This document shows positions 52,004 through 60,610 of a stretch of 64,000 nt of DNA, piece after piece. The position numbers were made by a program, and so were the translations under genes. A model generated the notes under the pieces. That model searched no databases. It had not been told where the DNA came from and saw only the letters and a program-made list of their open reading frames with translations. Origin of the DNA: Verrucomicrobiaceae bacterium (GTDB lineage: Bacteria > Verrucomicrobiota > Verrucomicrobiia > Verrucomicrobiales > Verrucomicrobiaceae); contig JAIXYN010000014.1 in the NCBI GenBank assembly GCA_027490195.1, positions 1 to 64,000 of the forward strand, in the 5' to 3' direction. Numbering within the stretch: the first letter of the stretch is position 1; each line of letters opens with the position of its first letter.

Positions 52004-54199
52004 TCAGAACGTGAAACGCAATCCTGCGTAGAAATTACGCCCCCAAGAAGGGTCCACCCCGTTGGCACGGATGCGGCTGTAGTAATCCTCATTGAACACG
52101 TTGTTCAAACCGGCGAGCAGGGTGACGTTGTCCCGCCACAGCTTGGTCTCAACAGTGATGTCCGTGACGTTGTAGGCTGGGATTTTGAAATTCTGAGTGT
52201 TGTTGTCGTTGGCAAAGTGCTCGCTGACGTAGGTGTGCATCAGGGAGACCTTGACACGGTCCTTCCAACGATAAGTGAGCCCTAGACGCAGCAGGTGCTC
52301 CGGGGCATATTGTGGTGCGAAACCAAGGTTGGGGCCGCTGATGAACTCAGCATTCAGCCACTCATAGGCAACGTGGAAAGCGAGATTTCCATAGCGTTTG
52401 ACGGCTGCTTCTCCGCCAAAGATTCCGATCAAATCCACCTCGGTGGCAAGGTCGATGCCCACATTGCGCGAGCGCCCGGTGTTCTGAACGGTGGTGATGC
52501 CGCCAGCGGTCGTCTGCCCGAAGCGGTTGTCATAATCAATGTAAAAAACGCTCGTGTCCCAGTTGAAAAAGGCCGTGGGCTTGCCGCGGTAGCCAAGCTC
52601 ATAAGTAAGTGTGCTTCCAGGTTCCAAATCCGTGTTAGCCACGTTGTTGTCGATTGGCAGGGTGTCGGCGTAAGTGGCGGGTTTGTAGCCCTGCGAGAAG
52701 TTGAGATATAGAGCGCTGTCTGCAGCGAGATCATACGCAATGCCGAGTGCTAGGAGTGGCACATGGACAGTGTTTTCTTGGTTACGCGTTGCGAGTGGGG
52801 CGAGAGTTGTACTGTTGAGCCGGACATGGTCCTCGATGCTCTGGCTGATGGTTTCGAAGCGGAAGCCGGGCACGATGCTGAGTCGACCAAATTTAAACTG
52901 GTTTTCGACAAAGAATGCCACGTAGTTCGTGGCGCGGGTGATGTCGTTGAACGCAGTGCCGCTGGTGGCATTGGGCGAGGTTCCTAGCGAGTTTTGCAGA
53001 GGTGCGTGCGTCCGCCCGGCTGTGATGCCTGCGGCTAAATGATGTTCTCGACCCCAGGCTTCCCACTCATGGCTGAAACGCAGGTCGGTTCCCAGCGTAT
53101 AGTAACGGTGCTCAGTAATGGTATTGGTATTGGCAGCCGCTCCTGTGGGGGCCGTTCCAAAACCAGTGCCGCGCTGGCGGTAGCTCGTGCGGTTCGAGTA
53201 ACCACCAAAGATCTTCCAGATCATTGATGTATCCTCGTTGAAGTCGCGCTCCAGGGAAAGTGTCGCGAAATAGCGCTCCACCAAAACACGATCAAATACT
53301 AGTTGGGACTGGTTTCGGTTGTCGTTGTAGAGCAATGCATTCGGTCCCGGTGTGAAAGTAAGTCCGCCGGGCTCGCCTGCGTTGGATTTGTAGAAGTCAA
53401 AGTCAAGCAGCCAGCGGGTATCAGTCTTCAAGTCCAGCCCGAGAAGGACGTTTCCAGCACTCAGATCGAAATCGCTATTCACCGCGCGGAAACTGTCGCC
53501 TTGGCGGTGGTTGTAGTTCACCAGGTAGCTGAGGCGCCCAATGGTGCCGTCCACTGAGGTGAAGTGGTTCCACAGACTGTCGGATCCCACCACATTCTGG
53601 GTGAAAAATGAAAAGGGACGGTCCAGCCTTGGACGATGCATAACGTAGTTTAGCGAGCCGCCAGGTTGAGGTCCGTAAAGGAGGGAGGAACCTCCACGCA
53701 CATACTCCAACCGGTCAACCGCCTCCAATTGCGGTGCATAATAGACCGTTGGATAGCCGAACATGTCGAGCACAAAGGGAACGCCGTTTCTGAGTACGAG
53801 CAGATTTTGCGTCTCGTGCGGGTCTCCGATACCTCGGCTTCCCAGGGAAAGGAGCGAATTATTAGACAACTCACTGGTCAGCAGGCCAGGTGTCTTGATC
53901 AAGGCTTGCCGGTAGTTGTCACTTTGGATTTGTGGCAGGGTGTCGAAGTCGATTACGGAGGTCTTCTTTGCTGCGAATATTTTCCCTTCCATCACATCTG
54001 GCAGGAAGGGGCCTTGCACCAGCGAATTGGAGAAAGCCTCGGCATTGATCACGATCTCGGCAAGTTCCTCTGATTCAGCAGATGTTTCGGCTGATGCTGC
54101 CGCGATTTTTGTCTGTGCGTGAGAGCCAATTGCAAGGGCAAAGAATGAGCCTAGAGCGATGGCAAAACGTTGGAGGTTCGTGAGCAAGGTCGGTTTCAT
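52004..54199 (-). CDS. TonB-dependent outer-membrane receptor 2 (FecA-like siderophore type)
   Basis: About 731 residues from ATG 54199, where a signal peptide (LQRFAIALGSFFALAIGSHAQ) starts; longer in-frame starts run into the regulatory region. The plug has TLPQIQSDNYRQALIKTPG, SLGSRGIGDPHETQN and VRGGSSLLYGPQPGGSLNYV. The barrel ends FYAGLRFTF. Domain layout is the same as in receptor 1, with moderate sequence identity, so ligands may differ. It is divergent from the intact tonB-exbB-exbD operon with a shared palindrome in the 160-base gap. Confidence 0.92.
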   Translation of the reverse strand: MKPTLLTNLQRFAIALGSFFALAIGSHAQTKIAAASAETSAESEELAEIVINAEAFSNSLVQGPFLPDVMEGKIFAAKKTSVIDFDTLPQIQSDNYRQALIKTPGLLTSELSNNSLLSLGSRGIGDPHETQNLLVLRNGVPFVLDMFGYPTVYYAPQLEAVDRLEYVRGGSSLLYGPQPGGSLNYVMHRPRLDRPFSFFTQNVVGSDSLWNHFTSVDGTIGRLSYLVNYNHRQGDSFRAVNSDFDLSAGNVLLGLDLKTDTRWLLDFDFYKSNAGEPGGLTFTPGPNALLYNDNRNQSQLVFDRVLVERYFATLSLERDFNEDTSMIWKIFGGYSNRTSYRQRGTGFGTAPTGAAANTNTITEHRYYTLGTDLRFSHEWEAWGREHHLAAGITAGRTHAPLQNSLGTSPNATSGTAFNDITRATNYVAFFVENQFKFGRLSIVPGFRFETISQSIEDHVRLNSTTLAPLATRNQENTVHVPLLALGIAYDLAADSALYLNFSQGYKPATYADTLPIDNNVANTDLEPGSTLTYELGYRGKPTAFFNWDTSVFYIDYDNRFGQTTAGGITTVQNTGRSRNVGIDLATEVDLIGIFGGEAAVKRYGNLAFHVAYEWLNAEFISGPNLGFAPQYAPEHLLRLGLTYRWKDRVKVSLMHTYVSEHFANDNNTQNFKIPAYNVTDITVETKLWRDNVTLLAGLNNVFNEDYYSRIRANGVDPSWGRNFYAGLRFTF

Positions 54200-54283
54200 G
54201 CTAGGTTGAAAAGCGTATGATACTGAGATTCTGTCGCAGTAGCGCGGATGGTGAAGCGGATGAATGAACGCACAAGTATTTTC

Positions 54284-54298
54284 TGCGACTGAGTCGCA
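54284..54298. promoter_or_regulatory. palindromic operator-like site between receptor 2 and tonB
   Basis: TGCGACTGAGTCGCA, identical to 51391-51405. It lies 85 bases from the receptor 2 start and 62 from the tonB start, so one regulator could control both directions. A second partly symmetric block, GCAATTGCAAATTG, adjoins it. Confidence 0.65.
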
Positions 54299-54359
54299 AT
54301 TGCAAATTGACAGCCATTTCTTGCGTTTCATTCTCCAATCCACGCCCCTGTCTTGTGAC

Positions 54360-55202
54360 ATGACTTCATCCGTGATAAACACACTGCCCACTATGGGCTA
54401 CGACCTCTCCAGAACTCCCGCCATGTCTGGTTCTTCCAGCATCGTTGGGGTGCGTCGTGGTGGCAGCCTCGTCCGAGCGCTCATCACGCTTTCATGGATC
54501 GTGGGCATCACTGGGAGTTTTCTGACCGTGGGTGTCATCGGCATGTTTGCTGACGATCTGCCGCCGATTCATTTGAAGACGCTCGAAGACCTCGATGATG
54601 CAATTGAGTTGCCGATGGTGGAGACATCCATGGCCGAACTGATGTCGATGGAAGCCAGTGCAGACCAGCCTGCCGAAACCGAGCCGATGCTGCCGGTTGA
54701 GATTCCTGAGGCGATTGAGACACCGCCTGAGAATCTTGATCTGCCGGAGATTGCCGAAGCGATGACGATGGAGGACATTTTTGCCGTTCCCACCGCGCCG
54801 AAGATCGAGGATGCATTGCGTCCCATTGATCCAGTGAAACGTCAGACACCCCCAGCCCCATCGCGGCCGCGGAGTACTCCCGTGGCCAGCAGTGGGGGAA
54901 CACGTTCCAACACCACGCAGGCAGGGGCAGCAGGTGGCAGAGGCACCGCAGGCAGCGGCGGCAAAGGCAAATTTCCCCAGCCCTCCTATCCGAGCTTTGC
55001 GCGCAGTGCAGGCATGCAGGGCACCGTGCGTCTGAGCATCAGCGTGGGCCCTTCGGGTGCGGTCGATGGCGTCAGTGTCATTGGCAGCACCGGCTTCAGT
55101 GCATTGGATGAATATGCAGCTTCCCATGTGCGCCGGAACTGGCGCTGGCCTGCGGGAGCGCCGCATCGCTACACCCTGCCGCTGACTTTCCGCCTGCGCT
55201 GA
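54360..55202 (+). CDS. tonB: TonB energy transducer
   Basis: About 280 residues from ATG 54360; an upstream start at 54264 would read through the regulatory palindrome. Residues 1-39 are cytoplasmic and basic. The anchor helix (about 40-64) reads ALITLSWIVGITGSFLTVGV. A Pro/Glu-rich spacer (about 75-165) and a Gly-rich linker follow. The C-terminal domain has QPSYPSFARSAGMQGTVRLS and the Y-x2-HVRRNWRWPAG end typical of TonB family proteins. The spacer is shorter and more acidic than in E. coli TonB. It is first in an operon with exbB and exbD. Confidence 0.92.
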   Translation: MTSSVINTLPTMGYDLSRTPAMSGSSSIVGVRRGGSLVRALITLSWIVGITGSFLTVGVIGMFADDLPPIHLKTLEDLDDAIELPMVETSMAELMSMEASADQPAETEPMLPVEIPEAIETPPENLDLPEIAEAMTMEDIFAVPTAPKIEDALRPIDPVKRQTPPAPSRPRSTPVASSGGTRSNTTQAGAAGGRGTAGSGGKGKFPQPSYPSFARSAGMQGTVRLSISVGPSGAVDGVSVIGSTGFSALDEYAASHVRRNWRWPAGAPHRYTLPLTFRLR

Positions 55203-55228
55203 GGCCATTCCCATCTTTGATTATCCCC

Positions 55229-55870
55229 ATGCCCATTCTCGCCAACGTCGTCGTCGATCTCTTTCACAAGGGCGGTCCCATCATGTATCCCATCGCAGTG
55301 GTCACGGTCGTGGCTGTCTGCATCTTCGTGGAGCGTGTGTTTTGGTGGGTGCGCTTTGCCACGAAGCGCTCCACAAAACAGCTCGATGAAGTCTATGAGA
55401 AGCTGGAGGCCGGGGACCTTGCCCAGGCCATTGTACTTTCGGCAAAATCCAGTGACCCGGTGGTGCGCATGATTCATCACGGGCTCAATCACCGCCATAC
55501 CAGCATGCAGGGTGCGCTTGAAGTGGCCGCTGGGCAGGAACTGCGCGATGCTGGCCGCTACCTCAGCGCGATGGACACCATCGTCACCCTGGCACCGCTG
55601 CTTGGTTTGCTGGGTACTGTGACCGGCATCATGGGCAGCTTCACCAGCATCGGCAGCAGCGAGCTTGCCGTCGAAAAAGTCACGGGTGGCATCGGTGAAG
55701 CCCTCATTGCCACAGCCGCGGGTCTCGGCATTGCCATCGGCACACTGGTGCCGATGAACTACTTCCATGCCCGTCTTGCCGCTCTGAAGTTCGATCTCGA
55801 AGCTGCGGCGAACAATGTGTTGATTCTCGCTGCGCAGCACGGGTTTGACAAAGTCACTCCGAAGGCCTGA
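55229..55870 (+). CDS. exbB: ExbB/TolQ-family proton channel subunit
   Basis: About 213 residues from ATG 55229. Three membrane helices: PIAVVTVVAVCIFVERVFWW, then TIVTLAPLLGLLGTVTGIMGSF, then GEALIATAAGLGIAIGTLVPM. The GLLGTVTGI and A-x-GL segments are the MotA/TolQ/ExbB signature. It works with ExbD to power TonB. The start is 27 bases after tonB and the stop lies seven bases before the proposed exbD GTG. Confidence 0.93.
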   Translation: MPILANVVVDLFHKGGPIMYPIAVVTVVAVCIFVERVFWWVRFATKRSTKQLDEVYEKLEAGDLAQAIVLSAKSSDPVVRMIHHGLNHRHTSMQGALEVAAGQELRDAGRYLSAMDTIVTLAPLLGLLGTVTGIMGSFTSIGSSELAVEKVTGGIGEALIATAAGLGIAIGTLVPMNYFHARLAALKFDLEAAANNVLILAAQHGFDKVTPKA

Positions 55871-55877
55871 TCCCACC

Positions 55878-56306
55878 GTGAAACTTCATTCGCCATTGCC
55901 CGAACGAAAGACGCGGCTGGAAATCATCCCGCTCATTGACGTGATGTTTTTCCTGCTGGCCTCCTTCATGATGGTCAGCCTCACGATGTCCAAGCAGCAG
56001 ACCATCAAGGTCAACCTGCCTGTCGCCTCCTCCGCGCAGTCCGACTTTAAACCGGACATGATCAACCTCGCAGTGAACGCCACGGGGGATGTGTTTTTCG
56101 ACAAGGGTGCCGTCTCTCTGCCTGAGTTGGAGCGCAAACTCGGCGAACGCTTCGGCAAAGATCCCGCCACGCCTGTGTACATCAGCGCCGATGTGAATAC
56201 GCGCTACTCCGACCTCGTGAAAGTGCTCGATGGCGCCAAGCGCGTCGGCTTCACCAAAGTCGCCTTCAACGTCAAACCGGCCAACGCCGCCGCACAGCCG
56301 AAATGA
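55878..56306 (+). CDS. exbD: ExbD/TolR-family subunit
   Basis: About 142 residues from a GTG at 55878; the in-frame TTG at 55845 overlaps exbB and is less likely. The single helix carries the essential Asp in IIPLIDVMFFLLASFMMVS (Asp near residue 21). The periplasmic domain has INLAVNATGDVFFDKGAV and VYISADVNTRYSDLVKVLDG, standard for ExbD. The stop overlaps the following start (ATGA), so the downstream coiled-coil gene is coupled to it. Confidence 0.93.
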   Translation: MKLHSPLPERKTRLEIIPLIDVMFFLLASFMMVSLTMSKQQTIKVNLPVASSAQSDFKPDMINLAVNATGDVFFDKGAVSLPELERKLGERFGKDPATPVYISADVNTRYSDLVKVLDGAKRVGFTKVAFNVKPANAAAQPK

Positions 56307-56848
56307 AGCGCCTGCTTACCACGCTGCTTGTTGTCATCTCGCTGGGGCTTTGCGCCGTTTGCATTGTGCAATGGCAGCGCGAGGATCGCCTGCGCGGCCA
56401 CATCCAGGATCTCGTTAAAAGGCTCGAAGCCGAAAACGCCATGCGCATCGACGCTGAGCGCAAGGTGCGCGAGTATGAAAAGGAAATCGCCCGCCTGACC
56501 GAACTGCGCGCCGAAGTGGAGGCCAAGCTCGTCGAAGTGACCCGCGAGTACAACGATCTTTCTGCTGACTCCGTGGCGCGCGGCATCACCATCGCGATTT
56601 ACATGCGCGAGCTGATGCAGATGCAGCGTGGTCTGGAGGCGACCCAGCTCGCTTTTGGCAAGGGTGCAGATGCGATCAAAAGTCACAACACTGTCGTCAC
56701 CACGCAGAACAGCGCGATGGAAAAACAAAATGAGCTGCTCAAGCAGCTGGTGGATGAGCGCAATGACGCGATCTCCAAGCTCAATGCCCGGACGCGGGAG
56801 TTCAACGAGCTGGTGGAGAAGTACAACAAGCTGGCGAAGAGCAAGTGA
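56303..56848 (+). CDS. membrane-anchored coiled-coil protein coupled to exbD
   Basis: 181 residues. An N-terminal helix (LLTTLLVVISLGLCAVCIVQ) is followed by almost continuous heptad-type coiled coil (about 30-90 and 115-178), rich in Glu, Lys, Arg and Leu. No enzymatic motif. The four-base ATGA overlap with exbD indicates it belongs to the TonB operon. A periplasmic spacer or stabiliser for the TonB machine is possible; no family recognised. Confidence 0.8.
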   Translation: MKRLLTTLLVVISLGLCAVCIVQWQREDRLRGHIQDLVKRLEAENAMRIDAERKVREYEKEIARLTELRAEVEAKLVEVTREYNDLSADSVARGITIAIYMRELMQMQRGLEATQLAFGKGADAIKSHNTVVTTQNSAMEKQNELLKQLVDERNDAISKLNARTREFNELVEKYNKLAKSK

Positions 56849-56954
56849 GTGTCTTGTATGCTTTGTAAGGAACAATAAAATTCGCAGTGTCTTCTTCCTG
56901 CTTTTGGCTGAGAGCCTTTATTGAGTAATTGTAAAAAGGTGTCAATTATCGCTG

Positions 56955-57437
56955 ATGCGAGAAGATAAGCTGCCTTCCAGGAGACACACAATGCTCTGTG
57001 CATTGTTGACTCTGGCCTTATTGGGGCTGGGCATACCCAACTTTTTGGACACGATCACTCTTCATCGAAGTAATGGTCAAGTGGACGCACGTGTAATCGA
57101 TGCCAGGACCCTGTTTTCAACGTATGGTACATCCTATGATGTGAAGTATGTTTTTCAGTCAGCGCTCAACTCCCGGCCCATCGGGAGAAAAGGGTTTATT
57201 CATGACAACCTTTGGTCTTCGTTGTCCGAAGCTGAATGGAGAAAAGCTGTCGAAACAGGAAATGTTTCAGTTAAGTTTGATCCGGCCAATCCAGGTAATA
57301 ATGCTCCTTCGGTGCAATTGCCATCGCTCCTTGATGAAAGCGTCCCCATAATTTGCGGACTATTTTTTAGCTTTTGCATTGTCGTTATTGAAGTGAGGCG
57401 CAAAAGGTTGCTCAGAACCGCATCTGCCATGGGGTAA
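56955..57437 (+). CDS. DUF3592-like membrane protein
   Basis: 160 residues with a helix near each end (about 14-33 and 132-150). The central part is a small beta-rich domain (QVDARVIDARTLFSTYGTSYD, YVFQ, VSVKFDPANPGNN) of the DUF3592 type: 'V-A-x-V' strand, Y-D-V-K-Y and V-x-Y/F-x-P-x-N-P'. Function of the family unknown. The 106 bases before it show no terminator for the TonB operon. Confidence 0.65.
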   Translation: MREDKLPSRRHTMLCALLTLALLGLGIPNFLDTITLHRSNGQVDARVIDARTLFSTYGTSYDVKYVFQSALNSRPIGRKGFIHDNLWSSLSEAEWRKAVETGNVSVKFDPANPGNNAPSVQLPSLLDESVPIICGLFFSFCIVVIEVRRKRLLRTASAMG

Positions 57438-57480
57438 AGAGCTTGCCATTCCGGCCCGGCTGCGAAAGACTCGCACCCGC

Positions 57481-58761
57481 ATGAGCCAACCAGCCACTCC
57501 TGACATCACCCGTCTTCGCGATCTGTCGCCACAGCAACGCCGTTCCGGACTCGCCGCATGGCTGGGCTGGATGTTTGATGGCCTCGACATGCACCTCTAC
57601 ACGCTGGTCGCGACGGCGTTTGTGGCGCAGCTCATGCTGGTGCCGGAGGACAATCCGACCGTCGGAACGCATGGTTCCATCATCCAGGCTGGATTCCTGG
57701 TCGGCTGGGCGGTTGGCGGAGCGTTCTTTGGCCGTATTGGCGATGTGCTGGGCCGAAGCCGGGCGCTGACACTCACCATTCTGACCTACGCCTGTTTCAC
57801 GGGGCTGTCATTCTTTGCGCAGACTTGGTGGCATCTCATGATCTTCCGCTTCCTCGCGGCGCTTGGCATCGGCGGTGAGTGGGCCGTGGGCGCATCTTTG
57901 CTGTCGGAAACGTGGCCGAAGAAGTGGCGTCCATGGATCGCGGCCACGCTGCAGAGTGCGGTGAACTGCGGCGTGCTGCTGGCCTGCTTTGCCGGCTACC
58001 TGCTGGCGGGCCGGGAGCCGCGTTACATCTTCCTCATCGGCATTCTGCCGGCGTTAATCACGCTATGGATTCGCAAAGCAGTGCCTGAGACCGAGGAGTG
58101 GACGCAGGCGCGTGAAGGCCAGCCTGTGCCCAAGATCGGTGACCTCTTTGGCCCAGCCGTGCGTGGTGTGACTTGGCGTGTGATGCTCATCTGTGCGGTG
58201 TCACTCACGGCACACTGGACCTTCTTGTTCTGGCAGCAGAAGCATGTGTTGAGCCTAACTGAAATTGCTTCTCTCGACAAATCCGGCAAAGATGCCGCCG
58301 TCGTCACGGCGCTGATGTGGATCATGTTTGGCTCGTTGATTGGTAACTACATCGCTGGCGGCCTCGCGAAAGTGTTCGGCTATCGCAATTCCATCGTCGG
58401 CATGATGCTGGCCTACTTCGCAATCATGTACCTCTCCTTCTCGCAGGTTTGGAGCTGGGAGGCCACGAAATGGCAGTTTGCCGTCATCGGTGCCTGCCAG
58501 GGAGTGTTTGGCCTCTTCACGATGTGCCTGCCGCCGCTCTTCCCCGTGCTGCTGCGCACCACCGGCTCCGGCTTCTGCTACAACATCGGCCGCATCGTGG
58601 CCGCCGGTGGGACTGTTTTCTTTGGTATTTTCGTGAAGGTTGGCGACTTCCGCACTGCACTGCTCTATGCCGGCTTCCTTTTCATTCCCTCCGCTGCCGT
58701 GGCGATGATGCTGCCGTCTGAGCCGGAGCAGGCTGATGGCACGGCGGGGGCGCTGGAGTGA
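57481..58761 (+). CDS. MFS transporter (metabolite:H+ symporter type)
   Basis: 426 residues, twelve helices. TM1 has WLGWMFDGLDMHLYTLVATAF, the sugar/organic-acid symporter D-x-x-D region. Loop 2-3 reads GRIGDVLGRSRALT. TM4-5 contains RFLAALGIGGEWAVGASLL with the G-x3-G-x-E-W signature of the SHS/ShiA/NanT-like families. A dicarboxylate, aromatic acid or sialic acid substrate is possible; no catabolic gene is adjacent. Confidence 0.88.
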   Translation: MSQPATPDITRLRDLSPQQRRSGLAAWLGWMFDGLDMHLYTLVATAFVAQLMLVPEDNPTVGTHGSIIQAGFLVGWAVGGAFFGRIGDVLGRSRALTLTILTYACFTGLSFFAQTWWHLMIFRFLAALGIGGEWAVGASLLSETWPKKWRPWIAATLQSAVNCGVLLACFAGYLLAGREPRYIFLIGILPALITLWIRKAVPETEEWTQAREGQPVPKIGDLFGPAVRGVTWRVMLICAVSLTAHWTFLFWQQKHVLSLTEIASLDKSGKDAAVVTALMWIMFGSLIGNYIAGGLAKVFGYRNSIVGMMLAYFAIMYLSFSQVWSWEATKWQFAVIGACQGVFGLFTMCLPPLFPVLLRTTGSGFCYNIGRIVAAGGTVFFGIFVKVGDFRTALLYAGFLFIPSAAVAMMLPSEPEQADGTAGALE

Positions 58762-58770
58762 TCCAGCGTA

Positions 58771-58791
58771 CTGGTCGCTTCACGCGACCAG
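58771..58791. terminator. hairpin between convergent MFS and FHA-cyclase genes
   Basis: CTGGTCGC (58771-58778) and GCGACCAG (58784-58791) form a perfect eight-base stem around a five-base loop. It lies 10 bases after the MFS stop and overlaps the last codons of the opposite gene. No long T run, so termination strength is uncertain. Confidence 0.5.
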
Positions 58792-59649
58792 CGTGTAAAA
58801 GGGATAGATCTTCGAAAAGCCTTCCACCGTGCATTCGCACACGAGTTGGACTTCCTTCTCTGCGACCATGCGTTTCACGGCGGCTTCAGTGAACAGGATG
58901 TTTTTCTTCTGCGTGGCGGCCACCTTTTCGACACGGAAGACGAAGTTCACTTCAGGGCCGTGAAGATTGAGCTCGTTCATCGTCGGTACGGTGCCGAGCA
59001 TGGCGGCACCGAAGTGCAACACGAGACGGAAGGGCGGATTTGCGTCGAGCTGGGCTGCATACAGCTTGGACACAGCCTGTCGCACTTGGATGGCGCTATC
59101 CTCAGTGTCGTCCCAGTAGCAGAAAAATCCGTCGCCGAGGTACTTTGACATGTGGCCTCCACATTCGTCGATGATCTGGCGGCAGTTCTTGAACCAACTG
59201 CCGGTCATGCGCGGGAACTCAGCACCGGTGAGTGTCTGGGAGAGCTGGGTGGAGCCGATGATGTCCGCCACCATGAGCCAGCACTGCGCCTGGCGGATGT
59301 GGATCATCGTTGAAGCCATGGCCTGCTGGCCCACAGGATGCATGGCGCTGAGGATCTCGGAGGAAAATTCCAGTTCGTTGCTGGCGACGCGGATGATGTC
59401 CCCATTGTGCAAGCGCACCGACTGCGAGATGCGGCGGCCATTCACATAGGTGCCGTTCGCGCTGCCGAGATCGACCAGCCAAAATTCGCGTTCGCCTTGC
59501 GCCTGGATGATGGCGTGGCGGCGTGAGACCTCACTGTCTGCCACTGGAATCGAATTATCCGGTGCACGACCGATAGAGCAGGTGCCAATCAGATCATGGC
59601 GCTCCCCATTGGGCAGTTTCAGCCAAGACTGGAGCAGGTTGGTACTCAT
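58780..59649 (-). CDS. FHA domain fused to class III adenylate/guanylate cyclase
   Basis: About 289 residues from ATG 59649. N-terminal FHA domain (about 12-95): CSIGRAPDNS, SEVSRRHAII, GSANGTYVNGRRI. The cyclase homology domain (about 120-270) has WLMVADIIGSTQLSQTL with the first metal Asp, and KYLGDGFFCYWDD with the second. LHFGAAMLGTVP and HGPEVNFVFRVEKVA follow. FHA modules bind phospho-Thr, so a Ser/Thr kinase, for instance the one at 42.7 kb, could feed this protein. Product (cAMP or cGMP) undetermined. Confidence 0.9.
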   Translation of the reverse strand: MSTNLLQSWLKLPNGERHDLIGTCSIGRAPDNSIPVADSEVSRRHAIIQAQGEREFWLVDLGSANGTYVNGRRISQSVRLHNGDIIRVASNELEFSSEILSAMHPVGQQAMASTMIHIRQAQCWLMVADIIGSTQLSQTLTGAEFPRMTGSWFKNCRQIIDECGGHMSKYLGDGFFCYWDDTEDSAIQVRQAVSKLYAAQLDANPPFRLVLHFGAAMLGTVPTMNELNLHGPEVNFVFRVEKVAATQKKNILFTEAAVKRMVAEKEVQLVCECTVEGFSKIYPFYTLVA

Positions 59650-59762
59650 GGTCAGAATTAACGTGAATAGTGACAAAGGATGTCATCCATGCCAAGACTC
59701 GTTGTAAGAAATATCATCTGGCTGGATCTTGCCGGGGAGTGAATGGCGGGGAATGTTCATGC

Positions 59763-60047
59763 ATGAATGAAGAGGCTGCGCTCTCACTGCATGCCGTGTT
59801 CAACTACGGCGAGGCCGGGCTGTGGTTCATCATCGCGCTTGTGCTAATTGTAAGATTGCGAATGAAAGGACCCTGGCGTTGGCTCCTGCCGGTGGCCTTT
59901 GCGTGCTTTGGTGTTTCAGATCTCATCGAGGTGCAAACCGGCGCGTGGTGGGAGCCTTGGTGGCTGTTTGTTTTGAAAGCGGCCTGCGTGCTGGTGTTTC
60001 TACTGGCATGGCGCGCGCATCGGCGGCAGGGAAAGCCCCATGGCTGA
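59763..60047 (+). CDS. small three-helix membrane protein
   Basis: About 94 residues from ATG 59763. Three hydrophobic segments (LWFIIALVLIVRL, WLLPVAFACFGVSDLIE, WWLFVLKAACVLVFLLAW). Its end overlaps the start of the Nudix gene by eight bases (60040-60047), so the two are co-translated. No family recognised. Confidence 0.65.
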   Translation: MNEEAALSLHAVFNYGEAGLWFIIALVLIVRLRMKGPWRWLLPVAFACFGVSDLIEVQTGAWWEPWWLFVLKAACVLVFLLAWRAHRRQGKPHG

Positions 60048-60573
60048 ATCTCCCTTCAAATTTTGCAGTAACTGCGGCGAGGACGAGTGGATCACTCGGA
60101 GTGACCGCGAGTTTGTCTGTGCCGCCTGTGGCTTCCGTCATTTCGTCACTCCCATTCCCGCTGCCGTGGCGCTGCTCCTCGATGCACAGGACCGGGTGCT
60201 AGTCATCCGTCGTGCGCATGAACCCGGATTCGGTCTGCTCGGCCTGCCCGGCGGCGTCATCGAACCCGAAGAAAGCGGCGAGATGGCTGCTGCACGTGAA
60301 ACACATGAAGAGGTGGGGATTGAGCTGCCGGCGAGCGCATTCTCATACTTATGCACACTCAATAATCGCTACCTGTTTCAAGGCTTCATCTGGCCCACGC
60401 TGGATCTATGCTACGTTGCTCGTGTACCGGACTTCAAAAATGTGGTGATGCAGGCTTCAGAGGTGTCAGAATTCATGATCTGTCCGCTGGATGAAGTGCC
60501 GCTGGATCAGTTTGCGTTTGAGTCCAACGCGGAGGTCGTCAGGCGATGGCGGGCGGTGGGCAGCGTTGCTTAG
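60040..60573 (+). CDS. Nudix hydrolase with zinc ribbon
   Basis: 177 residues. An N-terminal zinc ribbon has two CxxC pairs (FCSNCGEDEW and VCAACGFRHF). The Nudix box reads GGVIEPEESGEMAAARETHEEVGI, fitting G-x5-E-x7-R-E-x2-E-E-x-G-(I/L/V). The combination resembles NudC-type or ADP-ribose/NADH pyrophosphatase-like proteins, though it lacks the NudC SQPWPFPxS motif. It hydrolyses nucleoside diphosphate derivatives; substrate unknown. Confidence 0.88.
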   Translation: MAESPFKFCSNCGEDEWITRSDREFVCAACGFRHFVTPIPAAVALLLDAQDRVLVIRRAHEPGFGLLGLPGGVIEPEESGEMAAARETHEEVGIELPASAFSYLCTLNNRYLFQGFIWPTLDLCYVARVPDFKNVVMQASEVSEFMICPLDEVPLDQFAFESNAEVVRRWRAVGSVA

Positions 60574-60610
60574 GCTTGCCTGTTTTGCTTTTGACCTTAA
60601 TATCTCCCCT

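Noticed and set aside
49164..54199. receptors as a recent simple tandem duplication
   Set aside because: The two receptor proteins differ at about half of their residues while the flanking segments are about 95 percent identical, which a single recent duplication does not explain.
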